Shown: positions 1-11,611, counted from the first letter of the stretch. The stretch is DNA of 64,000 nt from Viola odorata (GCA_963691705.1 OY829545.1:39729475-39793474); one strand, 5' to 3'. A program made the numbers and translations. Notes: a model not told the origin generated them from the sequence alone.

Positions 1-1312
1 TTTCCTTCACTATCCGTCTCATACACTCCCTCTCTAATGACAATCACCCTCTAGTTTGGGCATTCGCAAGAGATGTGACATCTCCCACGACACTTGAAAC
101 ATTTAATATTGGAAGAGTGTTTTCTAGGTGTTGTATTGGGAGTGTTTTGGTTGTTTGGTGTTGTAGTAGGAGGTGGCTTGGTGTAAGGTGTGTAAGGCTT
201 TGGTATTGGGGAATTTGGTTTGGTATACGGTGGGTTTTTAGGTTGGTCTTTTTGGTATGGTTTCCATGGTGTCTTGGAAGGATTTGAGTATGTGTTGGTG
301 GTGTTGGTGTTTCGGTTAGGGAAATTCTTCCTTTTGGTGGCCTCGTGTGCTTCTACCTTGAGTGCATAATGTAACATACGTTGCAAATTCACAAAATCAC
401 GCAATTCAAGTTTATATCTAATTTTTTCATGCACACCATTCAAAAAGTGGGCCATGGTTACCTCTTCATCTTCATGGGTATTGGTTTCAGTGAGGAGAGC
501 CTCAAGCTCATTGTAGTAGTCGCCTACGGACTTGGTTCCTTGCTTGAGTCCTTGCAACTGATTTTGTAAGTCCTTTTTATAGAAAGATGGCACAAATCTC
601 TCCCGCATGACTTGTTTCATCTCTTCCCATGTCTGGATAGCCATTGCCCCATACCTCTCCCTATAAACCTCTCCCACCAACTCACCACATATACATCAAA
701 TTCCATGGCGGCAAGCTTCACCTTCTTGCTTTCCGAATATTAGTGGCAATTAAAAATGCGTTGGATCTTACCTTCCTACTTGATGTACTCCGAAGGATCC
801 GTAGTATCCTCAAAGATAGGAATTTGAACCTTGATGCTATTTAAATTTTCATCAACCCAGGGTTCTTGAAACCTTCCCCTCCTCACTCTATTCATCCGCA
901 CCCTTTCCTTATTATCATCAAAACAATCATCTTCTTCTTCATGAACTTCCTCATAAAACTATCGATCATCATGAGGTGTAGTACGACCTTATAGGTGAGG
1001 AACCAAGGCTTGGTGAGGTACTCGTTGAGCCCTAGGAAGTGGCACACTAGGAAATATTGGAGGTTGACCACTTGTGGTCGGGTGGTTGGGGTGGAAAATA
1101 TTGTGGCCGCTATGACCTTGAGCTCAGAGATCCTTGAGCACATAAGCATGTGCCTCGCCATTGGCAAGACCTCTTCTCCTAGGACCCGTCGTAAGGGTGT
1201 GTGGAAAGCCTCGGTTGGCCTCCCCCATGTTCTTCCCATGCTTATCACCCCTCTCATGTCCTTCCGACTCCGTTTCACATTCCCCTTCCTTGTATGGCTC
1301 TTCTCGTGGCTT
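1..1312 (-). pseudogene. Element G: Ty3/gypsy gag (decayed, cut by window edge)
   Basis: The minus-strand frame at 680-51 encodes the gag core typical of plant gypsy elements (motif TWEEMKQVMRERFVPSFY), a basic Pro/Thr/Asn-rich linker, and a CCHC zinc knuckle CFKCRGRCHISCEC (C-X2-C-X4-H-X4-C) at its end. The N-terminal part of gag lies at about 681-1280 but is split over frames, so it is a pseudogene. Gag forms the virus-like particle and binds element RNA. Protease and pol would lie beyond the left edge. The leader, PBS and LTR follow to the right, as expected for a minus-strand element. The gag resembles that of element B, so it belongs to the same gypsy branch. Confidence 0.85.
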
Positions 1313-2170
1313 AGCTTTCGTGCTTAAGCACTAAAAAAGTTGTTCTCATAAAATCTCTCACTTCTTGTTCCCGACTTGGATCTACAAGTTAGTCGACAAT
1401 TCACTTATCAATCAATCTCTTCACCTTAAGTAACAACCACAAGACTCAATAAGAAAATGGAAAACAATTAAGAGACTCTAGGAGGCAAAAGAGAGAAAAT
1501 CAAATTCAACAGAAACTTGAGAATTGAAAGGCTAATTGGTGTTTCGCAAGCATTGATAGTCAACTCATTTTCCCTTCTCTTCCTTTTGATTCTCTAATTT
1601 TTTTTTAATCTTCTCTGTTCACTCACAAGAAAATAGTTTCTTTTCTTTCCTTTTCTATAGCTCCTTTTTTTTTATAAAGTAAATTCAACTTTCTTTGCAA
1701 GTCATAGTGCAGAAAATTGATGAAAATCTACAGCTATGTATTTTTTTTTTAATTTATGGATGCGGACTTTAAACACAAAATACAAGAATTTGGACAACAA
1801 GAGTGGATCAAATGCAAGTTTTCTTCAGCTTGCTCAAGAACGCTCAAGAACACTTGGCGGGGAAATTTTCTTTCAAGTTTCGGATTGGAAACAAACACAA
1901 AATTAGTTGTTCTTGACTCTAGACACTTAATATGACTCAGCACAACAATATTAAACCAAGAAAGAAGAAGAAATTCGGTTGAAAAGGCAAAGAAATTTTG
2001 ACAGCTAAAACATGACACTAAAAGCTGGAAAAATTGAAATCCTTGAATTGGTGGTCCAAATGACGTAATTATTTCACCAAAAGTTCAGGAACTCAAGATA
2101 ATCATACATAACACGTTACCCAAAGGAATATATCCATCAATTTTGGTTCAATTTCAAATAGATGCAATTT
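1313..2170 (-). other. Element G leader (5' UTR), no gene seen
   Basis: AT-rich sequence between the gag start and the primer binding site. Short frames here have no recognisable domain. It is read as the untranslated leader of element G. Confidence 0.55.
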
Positions 2171-2184
2171 AGCTCCGCTACGAC
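2171..2184 (-). promoter_or_regulatory. Primer binding site of element G
   Basis: On the minus strand this reads GTCGTAGCGGAGCT, immediately after the LTR end. It is one base away from the TGGTAGCGGAGC site found at the same place in elements B, E and E''. It probably primes minus-strand DNA synthesis from a tRNA 3' end. Confidence 0.6.
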
Positions 2185-2185
2185 A

Positions 2186-3174
2186 TGAGGCGATCCGAGC
2201 TATTTTTATCGAGTCGTATCGTGTCAATGAATCTAGCTTGAGTTTACCAACAAAACCCGACCAAAATCGTGTAAATAAATGCAAGGGAAATGGAGAATCG
2301 GAGTTGGAAAGATGTAGAAAAATGCAGCGAAAAAATTATGAAATTTCTGGACAAATTGATGGATGATTTATGGTTGAAACTCAATTTGAAGCAATCAATC
2401 AACAAGAGAACAATAAATCTAACATGTACTTAATCATCCTCCAATGGGAATCCAATAGATTCAAGCAATCAAATATCCCCAAAATATTCAGTCAATTCGA
2501 TACAAAATGAAATTAAAGAAATAGAGATTAAAATGAGTTTTAGTTGGAATGTATCAAGAAATCTCCAAGGGCTGATCCTCACAAGTTGAGTTCTTGGTGT
2601 TTAGAGGGAGGAGTGCTCTCAAACTCAGCAATAAACACTTAGGCAAAAACTAAGGAAGAAAAGAAAGTAGGAAGCTATTTATAGGAGCTTCAAAAAGAGG
2701 TCTAAAATATAGTTTCAGATTTCTAATGCAGGGATAGCATGATCATGCCAAAATAGAAGGTTTTCGCCAATCCGAGCACACAATAGCGTGATCACGCTTA
2801 GAGATAACATGAACACACCCAAAATAGAAGATATTCGAGTGATCACGTCAAGATGTTGGCGTGATCACGCTATCCAGGGTTGTTTCACCAAAATGTGCAT
2901 TATTGGCTCTTGGTCGTTCCGTGGTGGCTCCTTTGCCTCCGATATGATGTGAAACCATCATTAAGATCTGACCTTCTTCTAGAAGCACATCCTTGCTCAT
3001 CGTAGCTTCAATCCATAATATGATCTTCTTTGCCCTAATCCTTGTGATTGGTCCTCTTGGCGCCACATCTTGTTCTTCAAGGCCTAATGTAGGCTTGATC
3101 GCATCACTACCGTTAAAGAAACGTGACGTCTCAGTAACTCCGTCAATTTTTGTGCCACGTCGGATTAACAACTC
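2186..3174 (-). repeat. Element G 5' LTR
   Basis: The inner end (2186) is placed by the adjacent PBS. A minus-strand TATA box (CCTATAAATAGC, 2675-2686) lies inside. The outer end is less certain: 3174 gives a terminal TG on the minus strand. A minus-strand frame (3171-2848) encodes a peptide with the motif GPITRIRAKKI, which matches the C-terminal tail of gypsy pol proteins that in some elements runs into the LTR. Confidence 0.55.
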
Positions 3175-3412
3175 ATAATTTATTTATGTTATTTGTTTTT
3201 TATTTTTTGTTTCATCTTTCCTCCACCTCCCCTTTCACTGTCTTCTTTTTTTTCTTATTCTTTTCTTTTTTGTTTCTCTTTTTCTTTTCCAACATATACG
3301 ACAGAGATGATGAGGATCTAACAATGGAGGCGGTGTGGGTGAGCGTGGTGATGAAGGAGTATGTGGGTGAGGGTTTAGTTGTGGTTGGTGCTGGTGTGGC
3401 GGTAGGTGGTGG
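3175..3412. other. Unassigned T-rich flank, no gene
   Basis: A pyrimidine-rich stretch followed by GT-rich sequence, between LTR G and the insertion point of element A. The translated frames are low complexity. I see no gene. Confidence 0.5.
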
Positions 3413-4443
3413 TGATACGATCCTTGCTAGGCTTGGACTGATGCTCCTCTTGCGATCTTTGTTCAAGGATGGACTTCGTGCGGAAATACTTGAATAAACT
3501 CAAACGAGCGCTGACCCTGCTAAATCGTAATGTCTAGCCAACCCAGCTACGCGAATGAGGATCTTGATCGAACTCCTAACCCTCTAACCAGCAATTGGTT
3601 AGCAACCTAGGCAGTCGAACAACGGGGGTGAACTTTCGATTTACTTGAGTGGTTCTTCGAGTGTTCGGACTCAAAAGATTCAAGGTTCCGCGAGACTAAT
3701 TTTTAGAGTAATTTAACTCAGGGATTTGGCAAAAAAAGTCTGATTTTATTGTGCCAAGCGGCTGCCTTAAATAGGCGCCAGTAATACAAATCCTACAAGA
3801 AATAGAACTACTATCTAAACAAGAATTTCATTTGTACAAAAACAAAATTAATTAATTAAATTAATTATAATACTAATACTAAGTATATTAGTAGATCCAA
3901 GCAATCCTACGCACAGTAGAATTGCGCAATGCGCGTCCTTCCTCAAGTCGAAGTCCTTGGCGCGCTAGGACTTGCGCATGCGTAGACCCGCTCGGCTATT
4001 CTCCCAAACACGTCGGGTGTTTGACTTGAAACTCCTCCAGCCTCTTCTAGACCCTTGAAGTTATCTTGTAAGTCGGCCAGAGCTTGGCAATTATTTCCCA
4101 AGTCTAACTTGGCTCGGGCGTCCGTTCCGTTGGCGCTATCATGTGTGCAAGGCGCAACTAGTAGCGTCACTAGGCGCGGCGTGTGCACGCAGTGCAGACT
4201 CGTCCAGCAAAGCCTCACGCTCAAGCTCGTCATGTAGGAACACAGAAAGCTGGCTGGACAGGCGCGGCGTATCCACGTAGTGCAGACTCGTCCAGCAAAG
4301 CCTCACGCTCAAGCTCGTCATTTTGGAACACAGAAAGCTGGCTGGACAGGCGCTTGCTGTGTTGGCGCGTCATCGGGCCAAGGGGCGGCAAAGGCACGCG
4401 TGAAGGTGCGGTGTGCGTGTGATGCGTACTAGGGTTCGCATCA
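3413..4443 (-). repeat. Element A 3' LTR
   Basis: On the minus strand it starts TGATGCGAACCC right after a polypurine tract and ends GGATCGTATCA at 3413. The right-edge copy at 62942-63877 has the same start and end, which fixes the boundaries. The pol reading frame continues about 70 codons into it before stopping at 4230. It contains an 88-bp tandem duplication that the right-edge copy lacks. Confidence 0.85.
4172..4347. repeat. 88-bp tandem duplication inside LTR A
   Basis: Two adjacent copies of an 88-bp unit, each containing GTGCAGACTCGTCCAGCAAA. The unit encodes part of the LTR-borne pol tail (minus-strand DELEREALLDESAL), so that peptide is duplicated too. Confidence 0.85.
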
Positions 4444-5252
4444 GTCCCTCCCTCTTCAAGAGGATTCGCCCTTGAATCCGTGTCTTCCTCATCATCTTCC
4501 ACCCAATCACACAAACTTAAATCAGAGATGTTGAAGGTAGTACTTACGGATCCATAATCGCTAGGAAGGTCGAGGACATAGGCGTTGTTATTGATTTTCT
4601 CCACGATAAAAAATGGGCCATCTCCCCTCACGGAAATTTTGTGACGTCTCAAGGCTGGAAATCTTTCCTTCCTTAATTGCAACCAAACCCATTCACCTAC
4701 TTTGAAGGATGCAGTCGTTCTTCCTTGATTCTTCTTGCGGACCAAGCGTTCATTCATCTTCTCTATATTTTTCTTGGTCTGCTCATGAATTTTCTTTACC
4801 ATTGTTGCCTTTGCGTCTCCATCTAGACTCACGGCATCTTACAAAGGTAAAGGTGCTAAGTCAAGCCGCGTCAACGGATTGAAGTCGTAGACTATCTCGA
4901 AAGGTGAGAAACCGGTGCTAGAATGCGTAGCTCAGTTGTAGGCAAAATTCCATATAGGGTAGTTGATCATCCCACTTGGTCACATGTTTGCCTACCAACG
5001 CTCTCAATAAAGACCCGACCGTTCAGTTTACTACTTCAGTTTGACCATCGGTTTGAGGATGGCAAGAAGTCAAAAAGAGTAGCTTAGTCCCCAAACGTCG
5101 CTATAACACTCGCCAAAAATGGCTAAGAAATTTCTCGTCTCGGTCACTTACAATGCTTGCGGGCATCCCATGTAAGCGCAAGATTTCCTTGAAGAATAAG
5201 TTGGTGATGAAGTTTCGTCGTCGCTAGTTGCACACGGAATGAAGTGTGCCAT
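4230..5252 (-). pseudogene. Element A integrase core (decayed) and C-terminal domain
   Basis: At 4832-4230 an open frame carries the integrase C-terminal region: the motif RGDGPFFIVEKINNNAYVLD (GPF/Y type) and then FNISDLSLC. No canonical chromodomain follows. The protein instead ends with an acidic linker and GPMTRQHSKRL, encoded partly in the LTR, as in CRM-type elements. Upstream, 5252-4833 still shows the HPQTDGQTE-type catalytic glutamate region in translation but is frameshifted. Integrase inserts the cDNA into chromosomes. This copy cannot encode a working enzyme. Confidence 0.8.
4444..4457 (-). promoter_or_regulatory. Polypurine tract of element A
   Basis: The minus strand reads GAAGAGGGAGGGAC directly before the LTR start TGATGCGAAC. 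This is the standard position and composition of the plus-strand primer of an LTR retrotransposon. Confidence 0.85.
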
Positions 5253-6137
5253 CTACAAAAATCTGTCCACGACAACGAAGATGCAATCTTTCCCTTTCCA
5301 TGACTTTGGCAACCCAACCATAAAGTCCATAGAGATATTTGTCCAAGGGTGTGAAGGAACGGGTAGAGGCATGTACTCTCCGTGGCTCGCGACCTTTGAC
5401 TTGGCCTTGCTACATGTGACACATCGAGATACAATGCGTATCACGTCTCTCCTCATATGCGGCCAATAAAAATGTCCCTTCCATATCTCAAGGGTCTTCG
5501 TGACTCCAAAGTGTCCCATAAGTCCACCACCGTGCGACTCTAAGACCAACAGCTCGCGCATAGAGGAATGCGGAACGCACAACCTCTTCTGCTTGATCAA
5601 GTACCCATCATGCTGAAAATTCTTAGAACCATGTGTTGTCATGCATGTTGAGTAGATCTCTCCAAAATCAGAGTCAAGAGGGTAGAGAGAAATTATGTAC
5701 GCAAACCCTAAAAGTTTCGCACTAAGAGAAGAGATAAGAGCATACCGTCTAGACAAGGCGTTCGCTACGATATTCTCCTTTCCTTGCTTACATTGAATGT
5801 GGTACGGGAATGCTTCTATGAATTCCATCCATGTGGCGTGCCTCTTGTTCAATTTCCCTTGTCCCTTCAAATATTTTAAGCTAAGGTGATCGGTATGGAC
5901 TAGGAACTCTCGCGGCATAAGATAATGTTGCCAAACTTCCAAGGCGCGCACGAGCGCATAGAGTTCCTTGTCATAAGTAGGGTACCGTAGCTGTGCATCC
6001 TTTAATTTCTCTCTAAAGAACGCAATCGGCCTCTTCTCTTGCATCAAAACTGCTCCAATACCGATGCCACTTGCATCGCATTCCACTTCGAAAGCCTTCT
6101 CAAAATTAGGCAATGCTAAAACAGGCGCGGTGCACAA
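5253..6137 (-). pseudogene. Element A RNase H and integrase N-terminus
   Basis: An open frame of 294 residues. The first part is a gypsy RNase H ([20 protein letters not shown] with the catalytic Asp, then [14 protein letters not shown] and [11 protein letters not shown]). The second part is the HHCC zinc domain of integrase ([10 protein letters not shown] and [10 protein letters not shown]), followed by the first catalytic Asp in [10 protein letters not shown]. It ends by frameshift just after that motif. An in-frame TAG separates it from RT at about 6170. Confidence 0.85.
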
Positions 6138-6173
6138 TCTCTCCTTAAGCGTTTGAAACGCTTGTTCTTGCGG

Positions 6174-7083
6174 CTACTCCCATGTGAAGGGTACTCCCTT
6201 CTTGGTCAATTCATTCAAAGGTGTCACGATAGTGCTGAAATCCTTGACAAACCGTCTATAAAAGCCCGCTAAGCCATGAAAAGAACGTATGTCACTCACG
6301 TTCGTTGGTGTAGGCCACTCCTTAATGGCTTTGATCTTCTCTTCGTCGACCTTGTCGCCTTCCACACTCACAATAAACCCTAGAAAACTGACTTGCTTAA
6401 GCGGGAATGAGCACTTACTTGCCTTAGCATATAATTGTTGCTCGCGTAGGGTTGAGAACACTTGGCGTAGATGCGCGCCATATTCTTCAAGCGACTTGCT
6501 ATAGATGAGGATGTCGTCGAAGTACACTACTATAAACTTGCCAATGAACTGCCGTAGCACATGGTTTAGAAGCCTCATTAATGTGCTTGGTGCGTTTGTC
6601 AAGCCGAAAGGCATCACCATCCACTCGTAAAGACCGTGCTTGGTCTTAAACACTGTCTTCCATTCGTCCCCTTCCTTCATTCGGATTTGATGGTAGCCGC
6701 TCATAAGATCTATCTTCTAGAAGATCTCAATTCGTCTAACATAGCATCCAACTTCGGAATAGGATGACGGTACTTGATGGTGATCTTGTTTACGGCCCTA
6801 CAATCCACACACATCCGCCATGTACCATCCTTTTTAGGCACAAGGATCACGGGTATGGCGCAAGGAGAAAGACTTTCTCGCACACTCAATAAGTCATCAA
6901 CTTGCCGCTGTAACTCTTTGTCTCTTTGGGATTACTTCTATAAGCTGGACGATTCAGAATTGAGGAACCCAGGACAAAATCTATTTGGTGCTCGATCCCT
7001 CGGATTGGAGGCAAACCCGCGGGCATCTCGTTGGGCAATACATCCATAAATTCTTCCAATAACTCGGAAATAATAGGACATGA
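6174..7083 (-). pseudogene. Element A reverse transcriptase, truncated at its 5' end
   Basis: The frame 6704-6174 holds RT palm motifs [36 protein letters not shown] and the catalytic [13 protein letters not shown] (YFDD). The N-terminal RT part is broken into frames up to 7083 (MPAGLPPIRGIEHQIDFVL is visible at 7110-6886). At 7083 the element stops and pararetrovirus sequence begins, so gag, protease and the 5' LTR of element A are missing. Confidence 0.85.
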
Positions 7084-7426
7084 AAACAAAAAGAACATGA
7101 AAAAGAACAATTGATTAGATATTGTTCGGGAATATGGATTGCTTCACAAAAGAATTACTCAACAATTAAAAAAGAAATTTTATCAATACTATTATGCATA
7201 TTTAATTTTCAAGATGACTTATTCAATAAAAAATTCTTATTAAGAATTGATTGTAAAAGTGCAAAATATATTTTAGAAAAAGATGTTCAAAATAGTTTCT
7301 AAACAAATCTTTGCCCGATGGCAAGCTTTACTTTCAAACTTTGATTTTGAAATTGAATTTATAAAAGGAGAAAATAACTATTTACCTGATTTGTTATCTC
7401 GAGAATTTTTACAGGGAAAGATTTGA
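7083..7426 (+). pseudogene. Pararetrovirus RNase H C-terminal fragment
   Basis: In translation this region shows YCSGIWIASQKNYSTIKKE, DCKSAKYILEK and, in another frame, KGENNYLPDLLSREFLQGK, which are typical caulimovirid RNase H end motifs. A frame break near 7300 disables it. The pol stop codon overlaps the next gene's start (TGATG, 7424-7428). The N-terminal RNase H and RT are absent because the fragment begins here against element A. Confidence 0.75.
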
Positions 7427-8698
7427 TGTCTCAAAAAGGAAAAGAAGTAATGGCAACACAAAAAGAATGCAACAGAAAAACCAAATCATCCTATGCCATG
7501 AATATACCAATTACTCATAACAAATATGAACCACTCAGATCCAGTTCATCCAAAACTGTTAATTCACAACTAGTAACTTCAAATCCCTTTCGATTACCAC
7601 AACCACCACAAAATCAAAGATATACTCCAAATTACCTCCAAGCATTACAGGTTCAACTGCAAAACTCCCCTGCTTCAGTAACCAGTAGACCTTCTTATAC
7701 ACTTCTTGGAACCCCTCATACTAAACCAGTTCAAACAAAATCACCACAAGGCCCAATAACTAAACCATTCATCAAAAGTGTCAGTTACATTGAGCCAGAA
7801 TACGGAAATGAACTTAAAACCATTGTATCCAATATATTTCCAAAAGATTTTCTATTCATCCCAGACTCTCTAGAGAAAAACAGAATATTCTATGAGTTTA
7901 TCCTTGTAGACAGATTCTGTCGAAATAGTTCATGTAGAAGATCCAAGATATCCTAGCAAATACTCTTATTCCAAATGCAAAATCCTAAAAGTATTGACCT
8001 TATCTGACTGGGACTTAAATCCCTACACTGAAAAATCTTTTTCCTATCCCTTTCGGCCAACAGGATTTAATTATCATGACTACCAAAAAGCATGGCAACA
8101 CGCCTTCCTATATTCAAACTATCATCACTCCTGGTTCTTTCATTTTCATAATGATATACCACGAAAATTCCCTCATTGGTTCTACCAATGGTGGAAATAC
8201 TTCGGAGCATCAGAACTTGCATATCCTCCAACAGTCAGTGAAGGATTTGAAACTTTTCAAAAAAATTATCACTCTCAAACTATACCTAAATTGATGTCAT
8301 TCACTCTCATGTTCAAAATACCCTGGATCATCTACTGGGATTTTGACATAGTTGACCACACTGCTACAGAACCCCCCATATTGACAAAACAGTGGAAAGT
8401 AAAATGGTGGAAAAGTTTTCCACAAGAACAAGCACGTAAAAACACTGTACTACACAAACTAGCAGAAACCACAATTACCAGCCCTACTCCTTTACCACCA
8501 TCTATATTTCTCTCATCCAAAAAACAGTTACAAGCAAACCTAGCAACAGCCTCATCCAAAGATGAATTTAAGAAAAAATTAAAAGAAACACTTTCTCAAC
8601 TAGATGCAGATGACGCAGCATCATCAGCAACTCCTCAAAACTCTGATCCAAATTATGATCAAGACATGATGGCTGAATTATATCCAGATTTAAAATAA
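7426..8698 (+). pseudogene. Pararetrovirus downstream gene (function unknown), frameshifted
   Basis: About 424 codons in two frames: 7426-7956 and 7994-8698. The first half is Ser/Pro/Gln-rich. The second half contains a Trp- and aromatic-rich block (FPHWFYQWWKYFG) and ends in a charged helical segment and an acidic tail. Compared with the inverted copy, a 2-bp deletion near 7908 breaks the frame; this copy otherwise lacks the nonsense codons of the other. The position after pol and the size match the second gene of florendoviruses. No enzymatic motif is visible. Confidence 0.7.
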
Positions 8699-9228
8699 AA
8701 TAAAATAAATGTCTCTCTAGAGAGAAAAAAATAAAAAAATAAAAAAAAATAAAGTAAAATAAAAATGAAAACATCTTACAGTCGACGACAATCAAGCATC
8801 TCAGCACAAAGACATATCATCCAAAGAAGACAGCAATTCAAAAAATCAAACAGGTGGCATGACACGTGGAAGACTCTAAGTTTATCAGACAAGATAAAAA
8901 CCCACCTCTTCAAAATCAAGCTTTATCATCAACGACGAAAGCAAGACATGTGGAAAAACTTACATCGATCAGCCAAATCTTGTATACACCTCAGCAATCA
9001 AGAATACAGAAGAAACACAGCTGCAACGCAACATCAGAAAAGGATGAACTTCGAAAAATGTAGAATCTGTAAAATCTTATGTTTAGATTTTCTAAAATTA
9101 GTACTAAACTCTCCCTATAAATAGAGGGGTTTTCCCTCCGTTGAATGTAAGAAACAATCTCCAGTACAAGAATCTCTCAATGCAATAAAAGCTTAAAAGT
9201 TTCCATTTGTAAGTTTTCTCTTTCAAAA
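8699..9228 (+). promoter_or_regulatory. Pararetrovirus intergenic promoter and polyadenylation region
   Basis: A TATA box CTATAAATAG lies at 9115-9124 and an AATAAA signal at 9184-9189, about 60 bases downstream, so a transcript would have a very short terminal redundancy before the first gene at 9229. Short frames in this stretch (for example 8765-9124) look like chance. I did not find a canonical TGGTATCAGAGC primer site between the TATA box and the gene. Confidence 0.7.
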
Positions 9229-9510
9229 ATGTCTTTCATTTTCAAAGAATTATCTTACTGTTTTTCTGAACTAAAAACTAATAAACTTTCTGATTTATAT
9301 GAATTAAAAGCAGAACTATCTTCTAAATGTGATGATATTCAAAAATCCTATATTGAAAATCTTTATAATGAAATAATGAGTGAAAGTATAATTCCAATGT
9401 GTAATACTGAAACTCCTTTATGGAATGAAGATTTAATACAAATTGAACTTTTCACAAATATGATAGAACCCACTAATAAAACTATTCAAACTATTATGCA
9501 TACACTTAAT
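9229..9510 (+). pseudogene. Pararetrovirus first gene, N-terminal fragment
   Basis: The ATG at 9229 lies about 40 bases after AATAAA. The encoded N-terminus (MSFIFKELSYCFSELKTNK) is helical and Lys/Glu/Asn-rich. The match with the inverted copy ends at about 9510, after which the frame runs by chance into element F and stops at 9549. Function unknown; it sits upstream of movement-protein sequence in the longer copy. Confidence 0.65.
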
Positions 9511-10413
9511 GAAACTCCTTCTGGTGTATTCGTTCGGCGGCCTCCTTAACGTCACCATGTCACGCCGATCTCTAGTGCACATCCTCGCCATGCCACACCT
9601 TATCAGGATAGGCTAGTCCACCATTCTAGTGCCGAGCCTTCTTCTCGGTTGGAGTGTGATCCTCTAGGGCCCTCTCAGCCATCCTATGGGTATGAGTCTT
9701 ATGCGGATAGTGGAGAGGACTCTTATGGGGGTTATGAGCAGCCGGACTACATGGAGGAACCCTCTCGGCATTTCCATGATCATGGCTCTTATGTGGGCTA
9801 CCATGACTTCTACACCGAGGTGGCACCTTCCCCACGCCGTAGGCCTCCGCCTCCTCCTAGTTACTTTTTCGTTCTTCCCACACGAGCGAGAGACATCTAT
9901 TGTACCGTTTGTATAGGTAGAGGTCACTTGAGTGACATATGCCCAAGCAATAGAGTGCAAATGATTAGTGTGCCTTCTAGTGTTGATTCGGCCGCGCCAC
10001 CACCGCTTCGTAAGGATAAGGAGCGCCTATCTGTTTCACATTCTATTGAGGAGCACTTTGTCCCCATTGCGGACGAGCTCCTTGAGGTCTCTCCGGTTGA
10101 TGATGTTATGGTTCCATTGGTCGCGGAAATGGATACCTTGTGTGTATGTTCACTTGGGGATGATCATGGGGGGGATAGCCACAATGGGCGTGACTTAGAG
10201 CTAAGTGGGTTGTCTACGGGCTGCCATGAGAGAGCTCTTATTTGTCTTGGCTTGCAACGCCACTTTGATAATCTCGGTAGCAAGTTCTCCATGATTTGGG
10301 TTTCCTTTTAGGCTACCTTGGGTCATCCTTGGGAGCAGGTAGATGGCATGGATCCTTGCGCCCCCTTGCCTACATTTGAACTTTCTAGTCCTTCCGTACT
10401 TGAGCCTAACGGG
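9511..10413 (+). pseudogene. Element F: gag-like fragment with zinc knuckle
   Basis: The frame 9649-10311 is rich in Tyr, Gly, Asp and Pro, contains a CCHC knuckle CTVCIGRGHLSDIC and ends with CHERALICLGLQRHF. The latter resembles the tail CHEEVIHCLALQITF in element H (24895-24314, minus). No protease or RT follows. It may be a gag-only, non-autonomous gypsy family. Its left end is cut by the pararetrovirus junction and its right end by the element B LTR. Confidence 0.55.
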
Positions 10414-11611
10414 TGATACGATCCCGAGGACCACAGGCCTGATCACCCGCTCCAGGTCCCGAACCAGTCCTACACGCTCAAGGTCCCGAACCAGTCCTAC
10501 CCGCTCAAGGTCCCGAGCCAGCCCTAGAGCAGTAGCCGCAAACCTTCCTTTGCCGCCCACGGGCCCGATCACCCGCTCAAGGGCCTGAGCCCTACAGACG
10601 AGACTCAGCAGCCTTATTCACATGGAGCTGAAGGCAGAGACAGCCTCAGAGGGAGCCAGCCTACGCGAGCCCCAGTCGCGCCTCGTGACCCTAATCCGCA
10701 CGCCTACGGTTGAGTCAAACATGGCCACCTCGGACCTTTAGGTCCATCAGTGCCTTCTCCCATTTTTGACCAGGCCATGATCATTTATAATACAAGAGAG
10801 GAGTCCAAGCCAAGAATCAGGAGAAACGCTAGAAGGATTTGGGACAGGCCCAAATCACAAGCCCGCATTGGATAGTGAAAGCCACTACCGAGCCTTTTGA
10901 AGATTGGAGCATATTTCCTCGCACAATATTCAGCCCCGAACTTCATCTATATGTTAGGAAGGTTCCCTCCAAGTTTCAGTGGGAACTCTCAAGGGAATAA
11001 GGAAAATGCCTTGTTTCCTTAAAACGTGATTCGGCGGACCCGCAAGCAAAGCCACTTGGGACTTTTGACCTAAACGGCGGCGCCTGCACTTCTATCCTAT
11101 TTAGTAGACTATATTTATATTATTTTAGGGTTTCAAAAGTTATTTGGAAGGGTGGCTTGTTGCCATTTTCGTTTAAGTCATTATTTAGAAACTAAACTAG
11201 TTTCCATCTTTGGAATTAGGGTTTAGCGCTTCATTAAAAGCAGATTGAAAGCAGATTGCCCATGTTATTTTCAGTGAGACTTGATTATTGATTATTTAAA
11301 GCAGGTTGCTTTGAATCTTTATCCACTTGTTCTTGATGAACCTTGCAACTAATTGAGTTTCGTGCATTCGATTAGCTTGTCAAGTAAAACTTGAAAGCAC
11401 CGTTCATTGAGTCATCCGTTCTTTGGATTGCCAAGCATTGCGATTTGGAGATTCAAAGGTTTGACGCAAGATCCTCAAGGGATTCTGCGTGGAGTGCCAA
11501 TCATTGCGACTTGGAGATTCACGTGTCTTCTTCGAGTTATTTTCCGCATTAAAAGCCATGTCGTCGGACAATGATCTAAGGAAAGCGTTCTAGCCTATAA
11601 GGAACGCATCA
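10414..11611 (+). repeat. Element B 5' LTR
   Basis: It starts TGATACGATCCC and ends GGAACGCATCA, 2 bp before the PBS. The solo LTR at 57510-58670 is the same family and, through its TSD, confirms both ends. Its 5' part encodes a pol-tail peptide in the plus frame (LPLPPTGPITRSRA), as the LTRs of elements A and G also do. Confidence 0.9.
10448..10527. repeat. 27-bp tandem repeat (x3) in LTR B
   Basis: Three spaced copies of CGCTCAAGGTCCCGAACCAG-type sequence, period 27 bp. A multiple of three keeps the LTR-encoded peptide in frame (repeated TRSRSRTSP). The solo copy at 57510 lacks the expansion. Confidence 0.85.

Larger units (their letters stand above)
7083..9510 (+). mobile_element. Endogenous pararetrovirus fragment (Caulimoviridae), plus orientation
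   Basis: This 2.4-kb segment matches, in inverted orientation, the right-hand copy at 14707-17510. It carries, in order, the end of the polymerase gene (RNase H), a downstream gene, an intergenic promoter, and the start of the first gene. That order only makes sense for a circular viral genome read across its intergenic region. No TSD is visible, as expected for viral DNA captured by repair. The arrangement, with a roughly 420-residue gene after pol, resembles florendoviruses; the genus is my inference. Confidence 0.8.

Noticed and set aside
3150..3497. Plus-strand open frame with a Phe/Leu-rich hydrophobic start
   Set aside because: It arises from a pyrimidine-rich low-complexity tract and crosses the boundary of LTR A.
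6774..7049. Plus-strand frame of 91 codons
   Set aside because: Shadow of the decayed element A RT on the opposite strand.
8765..9124. Open frame of 119 codons in the viral intergenic region
   Set aside because: It overlaps the promoter and its TATA box, has no domain, and the inverted copy keeps only parts of it.
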